Origin: Thiomicrorhabdus sp041583835
GTDB lineage: Bacteria; Pseudomonadota; Gammaproteobacteria; Thiomicrospirales; Thiomicrospiraceae
Assembly: GCF_041583835.1 (NCBI RefSeq)
Contig: NZ_JBFHFC010000002.1
Coordinates: forward strand, 175,736-239,735
Direction: 5' to 3'
Length of the DNA: 64,000 nucleotides
Positions 16,990 through 24,832 of the stretch are shown here, piece after piece. Numbering within the stretch: position 1 is the first letter of the stretch; the number at the start of each line of letters is the position of its first letter. Both the position numbers and the translations under genes were made by a program. The notes beneath the pieces were generated by a model. That model had not been told where the DNA came from. It saw only the letters and a program-made list of their open reading frames with translations, and searched no databases.

Positions 16990-17004
16990 GCGTTAAGAGT
17001 GCCA
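16990..17004 (-). promoter_or_regulatory. Sigma-54 promoter of the OsmC-flavoprotein operon
   Basis: On the minus strand TGGCACTCTTAACGCT has a perfect -24 TGGCAC and the -12 GC at the required spacing (GG at 17003-17002, GC at 16991-16990). Transcription should begin near 16978, about 57 bases before the ATG at 16922. Confidence 0.7.
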
Positions 17005-17077
17005 AAAAATAGTAAATTGAATTAAAACAAAAGGTTATTTGATTGACTTAATTTTATGGATTAGGTTTTATACTGAT

Positions 17078-17110
17078 TTTGTTAACAAAGTTTGAATGAT
17101 TGTTAACAAT
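17078..17110. promoter_or_regulatory. Paired palindromic activator sites (UAS)
   Basis: TTTGTTAACAAA (17078-17089) and ATTGTTAACAAT (17099-17110) are two perfect 12-bp palindromes with centres 21 bp apart, two helical turns. They sit 75 bp from the minus-strand -24 element and 81 bp from the plus-strand one, midway between two divergent sigma-54 promoters. A direct repeat ACAATTGATNACA (17106-17118, 17126-17138) follows. This is the layout of a shared enhancer for a sigma-54 activator; the linked NifA-like protein is the best candidate. Confidence 0.6.
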
Positions 17111-17190
17111 TGATTACATAAAATTACAATTGATGACAAAGTTTGTCGGCAATTTTAGGTAAGTTCTTTAAAATCAAACACTTAAAAAAT

Positions 17191-17206
17191 TGGCATGTGA
17201 CTTGCG
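17191..17206 (+). promoter_or_regulatory. Sigma-54 promoter of cynS
   Basis: TGGCATGTGACTTGCG matches TGGCAC-N5-TTGC at all but one position, with GG at 17192-17193 and GC at 17204-17205. Predicted transcription starts near 17217, leaving about 33 nt to the ATG at 17250. Confidence 0.8.
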
Positions 17207-17249
17207 TATAGGAGGTTGTGTTTATAAAACCCTAATGGAGAAAGTGACT

Positions 17250-17693
17250 ATGATGTCTAAAATTGAAATGACTGAAGCGATTATTGTTGCAAAAGCAGAA
17301 AAAAGTGTTGGATGGTGTGATATCGCTGCCGCAGCGGGCCTAAGCGAGGTTTATACAACGTCGGCTTGTTTGGGAATGAACCATTTGGATGAAGGTGCGG
17401 CCGATAAGTTATGTGAATTTTTGGGATTGGGGTCTGATGTTAGTGCTGCATTACAAGCCTTTCCTCATAAGTCATGGGATAAGTTGGTTCCTACCGATCC
17501 GTTAATTTATCGTTTGTACGAAATTGTCGGAGTTTATGGTCCAACAATGAAAGAATTGATTCATGAAAAATTCGGTGACGGGATTATGAGTGCAATCGAC
17601 TTTACGATGGATATCGATAAAGAGAAGAATCCGGCCGGTGATCGTGTGGTTGTTACCATGAACGGAAAGTTCTTGGCTTATAAAGAGTGGTAA
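17250..17693 (+). CDS. cynS: Cyanase (cyanate hydratase)
   Basis: Converts cyanate and bicarbonate to carbamate and CO2, yielding ammonia (EC 4.2.1.104). From ATG 17250 the protein is 147 residues. The catalytic Arg88, Glu91 and Ser114 lie in PLIYRLYEIVGVYG and KFGDGIMSAIDF, equivalent to Arg96, Glu99 and Ser122 of the E. coli enzyme. The N-terminal helical part is shorter than in E. coli. GGAG at 17237-17240 and the promoter at 17191-17206 rule out the longer frame starting at 17190. It is monocistronic, ends in a terminator and is divergent from the OsmC operon, with a shared activator region. Confidence 0.95.
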   Translation: MMSKIEMTEAIIVAKAEKSVGWCDIAAAAGLSEVYTTSACLGMNHLDEGAADKLCEFLGLGSDVSAALQAFPHKSWDKLVPTDPLIYRLYEIVGVYGPTMKELIHEKFGDGIMSAIDFTMDIDKEKNPAGDRVVVTMNGKFLAYKEW

Positions 17694-17723
17694 TGGAAAA
17701 AGAAGTTTAATTGGAACTTGTTT

Positions 17724-17746
17724 ACCCGCCTTATGGCGGGTTTTTT
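17724..17746 (+). terminator. Terminator of cynS
   Basis: ACCCGCC-TTAT-GGCGGGT followed by a run of T, 30 bp after the stop. Confidence 0.92.
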
Positions 17747-17788
17747 GTATCTTGGAAACAGGTAAGGTTAGGCAGATAATTATTTGTA

Positions 17789-18487
17789 TTATTCGCGACC
17801 GAGCGCAGGTCGATTCAAAGCTTCCTTCAATTTCGCAATGATGGCGGCTTTCACTTCCGGGGTAATGGTAAACTTATCGTTGAAGGTCGACGAGTTTTTC
17901 ATTTTTTCGTAGTTTTTCTTGGCCTGTTCGGGCACTTTAAATGCCGTATCGCTGTATTCCCAGTCACTTTGCGGAACCGGCGGAAGCTCCTCTTCGGCAA
18001 ACATTCTGTGAATATCATTTATGAATGCATCGGTATTGTGAAGTACCCGGCTTTTGGTGGAAACGGCCACGGAAGTATATTCTTTCGGAGAGAAGTCGAC
18101 GTGGTTGGAAATGCGGTGAGCAAGTTCTTTTTGGTCGTCAGGCACAAAGGGCTGAAGGTGTTTCATGAACTCCTTTTTTTCCAGTTTCATCATCTGGTTA
18201 AGGGCTTCCGATTTGGCGGTTTTTTTGAGTTGCTGAATGGTTAAGAAATACAGGATTCCCAATAAAGCCGAAAGGGTGATCGTTGCAATCAGGATAAACA
18301 TAAGCGGTATTTTGGTGAAAACGACCAGAAGGGGAATAATTAAGACCATCAATAGCAACCAGACGGCAGAAATCGTCTTGATGGAGCCGGTCTGGATATA
18401 CCAAGGGTAGTAAAGTTCTTCCTTGAAAATCACCGTATCCATTTCGATCAAGTGTTCAAGTGCGGTCAGATGATTAAATCGGCGCAT
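17789..18487 (-). CDS. Hypothetical membrane protein
   Basis: A 232-residue protein with two adjacent hydrophobic helices at about residues 38-57 and 61-83, flanked by a short N-terminal and a longer charged C-terminal cytosolic region (about 90-232) rich in Lys and Glu. No family is recognised. Its start abuts the stop of the HDOD gene (18488), so the two are co-transcribed and probably translationally coupled. A role in the HDOD protein's signalling is possible but unsupported. Confidence 0.7.
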   Translation of the reverse strand: MRRFNHLTALEHLIEMDTVIFKEELYYPWYIQTGSIKTISAVWLLLMVLIIPLLVVFTKIPLMFILIATITLSALLGILYFLTIQQLKKTAKSEALNQMMKLEKKEFMKHLQPFVPDDQKELAHRISNHVDFSPKEYTSVAVSTKSRVLHNTDAFINDIHRMFAEEELPPVPQSDWEYSDTAFKVPEQAKKNYEKMKNSSTFNDKFTITPEVKAAIIAKLKEALNRPALGRE

Positions 18488-19348
18488 TTAATGTCCTCCG
18501 GGTGCGACACCCATAGAATTACCCCATTTTAATACCGCTGCACGGGCTGCGGTGATGGCGTTTTCGGGCAAATTGAGAATTTCACCGCCAATATCGCGAT
18601 ATTGCTTCATCTCTTGGGTAATATAGTGCTCGCCCTGGGCGCTTTCAACAACAAAGTTCGCCACCATTATCAGAGCGATTAAGTGTCTGACTTTTTGATT
18701 GTGAGTGGGGTTTTGAATGAATTCGATATCGTGATGCAGAAGAATCGATTTATAGATATCAGAACTCAAACGCCATTTCTTGGCTAGAAGTGCCCCCACG
18801 AACGTATGATTGGTCAAAAAAAGACGTTCCTCATGACGCATGGCATTTTCCGGATTGGCTAAATGGATTTGGAATAGGCTGGCATATTCTTCCGGTTTAG
18901 AGCGGGAGAGATAGACGCAACCGATATTTTGCATTAAGCCGGCCATGTAAGCTTCGGTACGCGACACGTCATAGACCCAAAACGACAGTTCCGCCGCGGC
19001 CAAACCGGTTTGAGCTCCGTGCTTAAGAATTTCTTTTTCCTGTGACGATTGTGCAATCCTGTTGCTGAGACTGCTGGCAAGAAAAAGATCGCTGATTTCA
19101 TTTAGCCCAAGAATGTTGACGGCCGCTTTGGCATCGGTAATTTGGCAATTCTCTGAGGTGACGTTACTGTTTACAAGCTTTAGGAAGTCGCCTAATAACT
19201 CGGAATTATGGGCGATTAAATTGGCGATGGTTACCGTATTTGGGTGGTTGCTTTGCAGTTCTTCACGGATGCGGATTACCTCTTCGGGAATGCATTGCAA
19301 ACCGACCTGTTCGATAATCATGGCTGCCCGAGTAAGTTGCTGTTGCAT
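18488..19348 (-). CDS. HDOD domain protein
   Basis: A 286-residue protein with an HDOD domain spanning most of its length (features such as NTVTIANLIAHNSELLGDFLKLVNS and the helix LMQNIGCVYLSRSKPEEY). HDOD domains resemble HD phosphohydrolases but lack the metal-binding His-Asp set; here the GLMQNIG region has no HD pair, as expected. They act in signalling scaffolds linked to motility and cyclic-di-GMP. A second HDOD protein is at 52094. It is directly followed by the membrane protein gene ending at 17789. Confidence 0.82.
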   Translation of the reverse strand: MQQQLTRAAMIIEQVGLQCIPEEVIRIREELQSNHPNTVTIANLIAHNSELLGDFLKLVNSNVTSENCQITDAKAAVNILGLNEISDLFLASSLSNRIAQSSQEKEILKHGAQTGLAAAELSFWVYDVSRTEAYMAGLMQNIGCVYLSRSKPEEYASLFQIHLANPENAMRHEERLFLTNHTFVGALLAKKWRLSSDIYKSILLHHDIEFIQNPTHNQKVRHLIALIMVANFVVESAQGEHYITQEMKQYRDIGGEILNLPENAITAARAAVLKWGNSMGVAPGGH

Positions 19349-19600
19349 AGTATGAAACTGACCTGTTTAATCGCAATGCCGCCGAAAATGGCTTCTAAGC
19401 TCGATTTTAGCAGTTTCTAATGTAATCAACCAATAAAATAAATAGGGGATTTGAAGCCCGTTTTTGCTTGCTTGTCAGATAAGAGAATGAAAGGTGTTTT
19501 GACGTGGGTAAAAAGTTGATTCTTATCGTTTTTTGCTAGTTTAATTCTTATTTGATAAAATGAAATTCATCATCATTTTATATAAGCAAGATTATTCGAT

Positions 19601-20404
19601 ATGATCTATTCCGCAACCGATACATATTCGTATTCAAACTATGCCTCTTCTGCCGCCCGCGGTCAGAGCATAGCACCTGCGGAATCCTTGAAAAGTCAGC
19701 CTGCAATAAAGGTTATCGACCCAGCCCAAACCTCTTCTTCAACTTCGCAAACGGTAAATCGTTCCGAAGCGACTCAGGCGAACCGAAGTAGTGAGCCCGT
19801 TTCCCAAAACGCGAATGCCAACCAGATGCAGGCGACGAACAGCAATGACCGTCAAAACGAACAGGCTGTTCAACAAGTTGTGAATCAATTAAAAGCCAGA
19901 GATTCCGAAGTGCGCAGTCATGAGATGGCGCATCTGGCTGCTGCCGGCGGATATGCGACCAGCGGCGCTTCATTCGCCTATCAAGTTGGTCCTGACGGTA
20001 AGCGTTACGCCATCGGCGGCGAAGTTGGAATTGATATCTCTCCGGTTTCCGGAGATCCTCAGGCGACTTTGCAGAAAGCGATGGTGGTTCAGCGAGCGGC
20101 ACTGGCTCCTGCACAACCTTCCGATCAGGACTTGAGAGTGGCGAGTGCTGCCGTGCAGATGGCGGCTCAGGCGCGTATGGAACTGGCACAACAAGATAGT
20201 ACGCAAGAAACTTCGGCAGAAATGGCAAGTGAGACCGAAGGGTCGGGTACGGCTTCCGAAAGTGAATCGGGTCGCACAGGGCTATCGGATCAAGACGGGG
20301 CGAGAAATCAAATTAATGAATCGCAGTCGAATGCCGGTTCAACCAGTTTGCAAGCCAGTCGGAATGCATTTGATTTGAGGCTTTCGTTCCAACAGGGAGC
20401 TTAA
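19601..20404 (+). CDS. SprA-related putative metalloprotease
   Basis: A 267-residue protein of the SprA-related family (CJM1_0395 type). The conserved core is at about residues 104-190 and has a zincin-like HEMAH motif (SHEMAHLAAAGGYATSGASF). The family features GPDGKRYAIGGEVGID and a run of alanine-rich helices (QMAAQARMELAQQ) follow. The N-terminal 90 residues and the C-terminal 65 are low-complexity, rich in Ser, Gln and Asn. The zinc motif suggests a peptidase but activity is unproven. The gene stands alone in its strand context. Confidence 0.75.
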   Translation: MIYSATDTYSYSNYASSAARGQSIAPAESLKSQPAIKVIDPAQTSSSTSQTVNRSEATQANRSSEPVSQNANANQMQATNSNDRQNEQAVQQVVNQLKARDSEVRSHEMAHLAAAGGYATSGASFAYQVGPDGKRYAIGGEVGIDISPVSGDPQATLQKAMVVQRAALAPAQPSDQDLRVASAAVQMAAQARMELAQQDSTQETSAEMASETEGSGTASESESGRTGLSDQDGARNQINESQSNAGSTSLQASRNAFDLRLSFQQGA

Positions 20405-20447
20405 GAACGAGCTTGGGCGCAATGCCTAAGCTCTCGTAAAACAGAAC

Positions 20448-20774
20448 TCAGTTGACGGGGCAGAAAGTTTCCTGCATCGCGCCCATCAGTTTTAAGATGT
20501 TCGGATCTCTTACTTTACACAAGATTTTACTGCCTTCGCGGCGAGAGGTGATGATCTCTTTTTCGCGTAAAATATCGATGTGTTGGGAAATATTGCTTTG
20601 GGTTGTACCGACTTTAGCGACGATGTCCATTACGGGCAGTTCGCGCTCGCCGATAACGCATAGGATTTTTAGTCTTAGAGGGTGACCCATGGCTTTGAGC
20701 GCCTTAGAAGCTTTATTGATGTTTTCTTCTTTCATCTCAAACAGTTCTGTTTCTTGCATTTTGGATTTCACCAT
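20448..20774 (-). CDS. ArsR-family regulator, BigR/YgaV/SqrR-like
   Basis: A 108-residue winged-helix repressor of the ArsR family (AMGHPLRLKILCVIGE, then recognition helix TTQSNISQHIDILREKEII and wing SRREGSKILCKV). Cysteines in LKILC and in the C-terminal FCPVN are placed as in BigR, SqrR and YgaV, which sense reactive sulfur through a disulfide or polysulfide bridge between two such residues. The metal-binding ELCVCD motif of true ArsR is absent. A sulfide or persulfide response is therefore inferred. The target is not evident nearby; the divergent gene is the CtpA peptidase. Confidence 0.8.
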   Translation of the reverse strand: MVKSKMQETELFEMKEENINKASKALKAMGHPLRLKILCVIGERELPVMDIVAKVGTTQSNISQHIDILREKEIITSRREGSKILCKVRDPNILKLMGAMQETFCPVN

Positions 20775-20934
20775 TTAACTTTATAAAAATATTATTGAAT
20801 GATTTTAATGAAAACCGTCCTCTATGTCACGAAAAGTTCATTTATAATGACCCAAATGATTTTTTACTAGGACGCTGATTTATTACCGATTTTGGTAATA
20901 GGTTGAGGGTTTTTAATCGTATCTGGAGACTCAA

Positions 20935-22302
20935 GTGAGTATAACGGTATATAAGAAGGCAACATGGATGGGAGTAGGCGCTTTAGTAGGTGCCTTGTTT
21001 GTAATCACTTCAAGCGTCATGGCGGATAAAGCTTCAAGCGCTGCCGGAGAGGCAGTGGTACAAGAAGAGAAAATGACTTTGCCGCTGCAGGAGCTACGTG
21101 CGTTTGCCGAAGTCTTTGAACGCGTTTCTAATGATTATGTGGATAAAGTCGATGAAAAAGCGCTTCTAGAAGGCGCGATCAGCGGAATGCTATCCAGCTT
21201 AGATCCTCATTCAGCGTATTTGCCTCCTAAAAGTTTCCAGGAAATGGAAGAACACACCAAAGGCGAATTCGGCGGTTTGGGTATGGAAGTCGGAATGGAA
21301 GACGGCTTTGTAAAAGTCATTTCGCCAATTGACGATACTCCGGCGGAGAAGTCCGGGGTGAAAGCGGGTGATTTAATCGTTAAATTGGGTGATGAGCCGG
21401 TTAAGGGAAAAACGCTGACTGAAGCCGTCAAGATCATGCGCGGTAAACCTGGAACCAAGCTTAAGTTGACGATTATCAGAAAAGGAGAAGACGCTCCGAT
21501 TGTTCTGGAAATTACCCGTGCGGTCATTAAAGTTAAAAGCGTTAAACAGAAAATGCTGAAAGACGGCGTCGGTTATGTACGAATCAGCCAGTTCCAAATA
21601 AGAACCGGTCAAGATTTGGTTAAGGCGATTGAGAAACTGGACGAGGAAAACAAAGGACCGATCAACGGTTTGGTGTTGGACTTGCGCAATAACCCGGGCG
21701 GTGTTTTAACTGCAGCGGTTCAGGTTTCGGATGCGTTTTTGAACGAAGGTCTGATCGTTTATACCGAGGGTCGTATCAAAAATTCGAAAATGCGTTTTGA
21801 AGCCGAAGAGGGCGACATTATGCAAGGACGTCCGGTCGTCGTTTTAATTAACGAAGGTTCGGCGTCGGCGTCGGAAATCGTTGCCGGTGCGTTACAGGAT
21901 CAGAAGCGCGCTATCGTCGTCGGTCGTACCAGTTTCGGTAAAGGTTCCGTACAGACGTTGTTACCGTTGAACAACGGCGCGGCGATTAAAGTGACTACGG
22001 CACGCTACTTTACTCCGCTGGGTCGTTCGATTCAGGCTGAGGGAATCAAACCGGACATTAAGGTTGATTTGGTCAAGGTCGAAAAAGTCGATACTTCCGA
22101 AATGATCAACGTTAAGGAAAAAGATCTTTCCGGCCATTTGGAAAACGGTAACGGTAATGGTTCCGATAAAGCGAAAAAAGACAAAGATGCGGAAGACCAG
22201 AAGAAAGCCGAAGAGATTAATAAACTGCTTGAAAAAGATTATGAGTTGAATGAAGCGCTGAGAGTGATTAAAACCATGGCGCTGGCGCAACAAATGAAAT
22301 AG
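20935..22302 (+). CDS. ctpA: C-terminal processing peptidase (S41, CtpA)
   Basis: A 455-residue periplasmic serine protease. An N-terminal signal/anchor (about 10-30, ending near VMA-DK) is followed by a helical region, a PDZ domain (about 110-180, EFGGLGMEVGMEDGFVKVISP) and the S41 catalytic domain. The nucleophile Ser lies in NEGSASASEIVAGAL and the general-base Lys in GRTSFGKGSVQT. The last 60 residues are charged and low-complexity. The start is GTG with GGAG upstream. It trims C-termini of envelope proteins. A terminator follows. Confidence 0.92.
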   Translation: MSITVYKKATWMGVGALVGALFVITSSVMADKASSAAGEAVVQEEKMTLPLQELRAFAEVFERVSNDYVDKVDEKALLEGAISGMLSSLDPHSAYLPPKSFQEMEEHTKGEFGGLGMEVGMEDGFVKVISPIDDTPAEKSGVKAGDLIVKLGDEPVKGKTLTEAVKIMRGKPGTKLKLTIIRKGEDAPIVLEITRAVIKVKSVKQKMLKDGVGYVRISQFQIRTGQDLVKAIEKLDEENKGPINGLVLDLRNNPGGVLTAAVQVSDAFLNEGLIVYTEGRIKNSKMRFEAEEGDIMQGRPVVVLINEGSASASEIVAGALQDQKRAIVVGRTSFGKGSVQTLLPLNNGAAIKVTTARYFTPLGRSIQAEGIKPDIKVDLVKVEKVDTSEMINVKEKDLSGHLENGNGNGSDKAKKDKDAEDQKKAEEINKLLEKDYELNEALRVIKTMALAQQMK

Positions 22303-22318
22303 CGGTTCATTGAACAAT

Positions 22319-22343
22319 AAAGCCACTTTTTAGTGGCTTTTTT
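22319..22343 (+). terminator. Terminator after ctpA
   Basis: AAAGCCACT-TTTT-AGTGGCTTT with a continuing T-run, 17 bp after the stop. Confidence 0.9.
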
Positions 22344-22371
22344 ATTTTATGCGTTTAATGCGAGGTGAGTT

Positions 22372-22926
22372 ATGACAAAAGTATTGGTGCCTTTGGCGCA
22401 AGGATGCGAAGAGTTGGAAGCGGTCACCATTATCGATTTGTTGGTTCGGGCCGGTGTGGAAGTGATTACCGCCAGTTTGGATGCAGAGCGTGTGATTACC
22501 GCTAGCCGAGGCGTGCAATTGATCGCGCAAACGACATTGGATGCCGTGAGTCACGAAGTCTTCGATCTGGTCGTGCTTCCGGGCGGGTTGCCGGGTGCGG
22601 ATTATTTAAAGCAAGATGACCGCTTGATTAATATTCTGAAAAAGACGGCTGAACAGGGCGGTTATGTCGCTGCGATTTGCGCGGCGCCTCAAGTTCTGGT
22701 GCAGGCGGGTCTGTTGGATAATAAACAGGCTACCAGTTTCCCCGGCGTGATTGATAACAAGCCCGCTCCCGGTATGCAATACCTGAATCAGCCGGTGGTG
22801 GAAGACGGTAAAGTCATCACTTCAAAAGGTCCGGGAACGGCAATGGATTTCGCCTTGACCTTAATCGAACGTCTTGAGGGATCGGCCAAGCGCCAACAGG
22901 TTGAACAAGGTTTGCAAAGGGCTTGA
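22372..22926 (+). CDS. DJ-1/PfpI family protein (YajL-like)
   Basis: A 184-residue DJ-1 superfamily protein. The conserved acidic residue is in GCEELEAVTIIDLL and the reactive cysteine is in the nucleophile elbow VAAICAAPQVL, followed by ATSFPG as in YajL/ThiJ. These proteins act as oxidative-stress-responsive chaperones or glyoxalases; which applies here cannot be told from sequence. It starts shortly after the ctpA terminator and ends before a terminator, so it is probably monocistronic. Confidence 0.88.
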   Translation: MTKVLVPLAQGCEELEAVTIIDLLVRAGVEVITASLDAERVITASRGVQLIAQTTLDAVSHEVFDLVVLPGGLPGADYLKQDDRLINILKKTAEQGGYVAAICAAPQVLVQAGLLDNKQATSFPGVIDNKPAPGMQYLNQPVVEDGKVITSKGPGTAMDFALTLIERLEGSAKRQQVEQGLQRA

Positions 22927-22994
22927 TTGTTGCCGTTCATTTTCTAACGATTCTATTGTCGGCGGTGTTTTTAACGCTGCCGAGTTATCCCGAT

Positions 22995-23019
22995 AACCGA
23001 TTTGAATAATCGGTTTTTT
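22995..23019 (+). terminator. Terminator after the DJ-1 gene
   Basis: AACCGATT-TGAAT-AATCGGTT followed by TTTT. Confidence 0.85.
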
Positions 23020-23162
23020 CATTTTATGTCCTCCTCAGCTTGAAATCCCATTTCTAAAGTAAGTTTCATTTCTTGAAATAAAATCGTCTCAACGTGGTCT
23101 TTTATCTAGAACGGTTGATTAAGTGTCGATCGTTTTAAATGGAGACAATTAGGAGAGCGAAC

Positions 23163-23390
23163 ATGAAAAAGCGCACACGAAGGGGCTTTTTGACGTTTGT
23201 AGGCATCTCCGTCGTGACGGTCGCAGGAATTGCGTCGGCAGCGAACAATCCGAATCCATTTGGTTTTGTTAACTTGGAATCAAATTATAAAAATATAACG
23301 GATATTCCTTGCCCTGAAACGATAGAGGGACGGTGCGGAAATATTCCTGCACCGGAACCTGTAGAAGGTGGATGCGGCGTTAAAAGATAG
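23163..23390 (+). CDS. Bufferin-like RiPP precursor 1 (Tat leader, two EGxCG)
   Basis: A 75-residue peptide starting at ATG 23163 with TTAGGAGAG upstream. Residues 4-26 form a twin-arginine signal (TRRGFLTF, hydrophobic run, cut near ASA-AN). The mature part ends in two EGxCG motifs, EGRCG (55-59) and EGGCG (68-72), plus Cys50. EGKCG-like motifs are the sites where DUF692/MNIO enzymes convert Cys to 5-thiooxazole in bufferins, copper-binding periplasmic peptides. An MNIO gene and its DUF2063 partner lie downstream. It is clearly a paralogue of the next gene. The Tat-type leader is unusual, since most described bufferins have Sec-type leaders. Metal specificity is not known. Confidence 0.75.
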   Translation: MKKRTRRGFLTFVGISVVTVAGIASAANNPNPFGFVNLESNYKNITDIPCPETIEGRCGNIPAPEPVEGGCGVKR

Positions 23391-23575
23391 TCATAGATAA
23401 GCAGCATCATCTTAGGACGCGATGATGATTCAAAGCCATTGGAAAATGGTGGTTTTAAGAGGCGGTTAATTGTACAAACTTGAAGAAAGTTAGGGAGGGG
23501 GTCGTCAAAATAGAGGTCTTAAGGCCTTGGTTTTTGATGGATTGACTTTCTTGTGGATAATTTTGGAGAGAGATC
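23391..23575 (+). other. Gap between the two precursor genes
   Basis: The 185 bp hold no open frame. There is a partial inverted repeat around CATCATC/GATGATG (23405-23430). No clear promoter or terminator is seen, so the second precursor may have its own promoter or be read through. Confidence 0.4.
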
Positions 23576-23809
23576 ATGAAAAAGCAAACACGTCGAGAAT
23601 TTTTGAAGCTGGCCGGCGCCTCTCTGGTGACGGTTAGCGGGGTGGCTTCGGCCGCTGAAAATCCATTCGGTATTACCGGTAAGGTTGTGGAACCATTTCA
23701 GGTGGCCGAGGCCTCACCTGAGGGCGTTTGCGGTAGCAAGCCAGCCCCTAGACCGGAGCCGACCGAAGGAAAATGTGGCAGTCAGCCGGCTCCCGATCCG
23801 ATTGAATAA
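23576..23809 (+). CDS. Bufferin-like RiPP precursor 2 (Tat leader, two EGxCG)
   Basis: A 77-residue peptide with a consensus Tat motif TRREFLK (residues 5-11), a hydrophobic stretch and a cut near ASA-AE (residue 26/27). The mature peptide has EGVCG (49-53) and EGKCG (64-68), with no other cysteine. The motifs are joined by Pro-rich spacers (SKPAPRPEPT). Leader and tail resemble precursor 1, so the pair arose by duplication. GGAGAG precedes the ATG. The downstream DUF692 enzyme is the expected modifier. Tat export would allow the peptide to cross the membrane after modification in the cytosol. Confidence 0.78.
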   Translation: MKKQTRREFLKLAGASLVTVSGVASAAENPFGITGKVVEPFQVAEASPEGVCGSKPAPRPEPTEGKCGSQPAPDPIE

Positions 23810-23902
23810 AGTCGGGATTGCAAATCAATCGTAGAGGCAGAAAATCTCCGAGTATTTAATCGATGGATTATTTGTCTGGAGACCACCTTTACTCATAATT
23901 TA

Positions 23903-23932
23903 AAAAGCCACCATGTTATGAGGTGGCTTTTT
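23903..23932 (+). terminator. Terminator between precursor 2 and the MNIO gene
   Basis: AAAGCCACC-N9-GGTGGCTTTTT lies 95 bp after precursor 2 and 58 bp before the MNIO ATG. Partial read-through here would give many precursor transcripts per enzyme transcript. Confidence 0.85.
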
Positions 23933-23989
23933 CATTTATATTGTTATGATAAAAAGTCAGGCCTGTTGAATTTTAAAATCGGGAAAATT

Positions 23990-24832
23990 ATGCAAAGCAG
24001 ACAATATCCAGTACAAGGCGTAGGATTGGGGTTGAGACGCAGCTTCTTTGACGAAGTGTTGCGCACACCCGATTTGGCGATTGATTTCATGGAGATCGCG
24101 CCTGAGAACTGGCTGCACTTCGGCGGGCGACAAGGCCGTCAATTGCGCGAGTTGACCGAACGCTGGCCTTTTTTGTGCCACGGTTTGTCGTTGGATCTGG
24201 GCGGCCCGCATCCATTGGATGAAGCGTATGTACGTGATTTGAAGGTTTTTTTCGATCAACATGATATCCGTGCTTATACCGAACATTTGAGCTACTGCGG
24301 CGACAGCGGACACTTGTATGACTTGATGCCGATACCGTTTACCGAAGAGGCGGTTGCTTATGTGGCCGAACGCATTCGGCGGGTACAGGATATTCTGGAG
24401 CGCAAGATAGGCATTGAAAACGTTTCGTTTTATGCGATGCCTTCCCAGGAAATGACCGAGCAGGCGTTTGTCCGTGCCGTGCTCGAAGAGGCCGATTGCG
24501 ATTTGCTGTTCGACGTCAATAACACCTATGTGAATGCCGTTAATCACGGATATTCGGCTGAAGAATATATGCGATCGATGCCGACCGAACGCATCGTTTA
24601 TCTGCATATGGCCGGGCATTTTGACGAAGCCGAAGACCTTAAGATCGACACGCATGGTCAGCCGGTCAAAGAACAGGTTTGGCAGTTATTGCAACAGACC
24701 TACGAACATCATGGTCTGATCCCGACGTTATTGGAACGCGATTTCAACATTCCGCCTATGGCGGAGTTGATGCAGGAAGTCGAACAGATCAGAGATTATC
24801 AGAACCAGTGGAGAGCGCAGCATGGCGAATGA
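23990..24832 (+). CDS. DUF692 multinuclear non-heme iron oxidase (MNIO, BufB/HvfB-like)
   Basis: A 280-residue TIM-barrel enzyme of the DUF692/MNIO family. Metal-ligand and core motifs are present in order: HGLSLDLGG, EHLSYC, ENVSFY, DVNNTYVNA, HMAGH, DTHG and LERDFN. MNIOs modify cysteine or other residues of RiPP precursors; BufB makes thiooxazoles in EGKCG motifs and MbnB makes methanobactin oxazolones. The ATG at 23990 is chosen because the in-frame upstream start lies inside a terminator. The last bases overlap the partner gene (ATGGCGAATGA). Substrates are presumably the two EGxCG peptides upstream. Confidence 0.9.
   Translation: MQSRQYPVQGVGLGLRRSFFDEVLRTPDLAIDFMEIAPENWLHFGGRQGRQLRELTERWPFLCHGLSLDLGGPHPLDEAYVRDLKVFFDQHDIRAYTEHLSYCGDSGHLYDLMPIPFTEEAVAYVAERIRRVQDILERKIGIENVSFYAMPSQEMTEQAFVRAVLEEADCDLLFDVNNTYVNAVNHGYSAEEYMRSMPTERIVYLHMAGHFDEAEDLKIDTHGQPVKEQVWQLLQQTYEHHGLIPTLLERDFNIPPMAELMQEVEQIRDYQNQWRAQHGE

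Noticed and set aside
17190..17249. Longer N-terminus for cyanase
   Set aside because: It would begin inside the -24/-12 promoter; family length and GGAG support 17250.
23139..23162. Start of precursor 1 at 23139
   Set aside because: The AGGAGAG ribosome site lies inside this stretch and the Tat leader fits a start at 23163.
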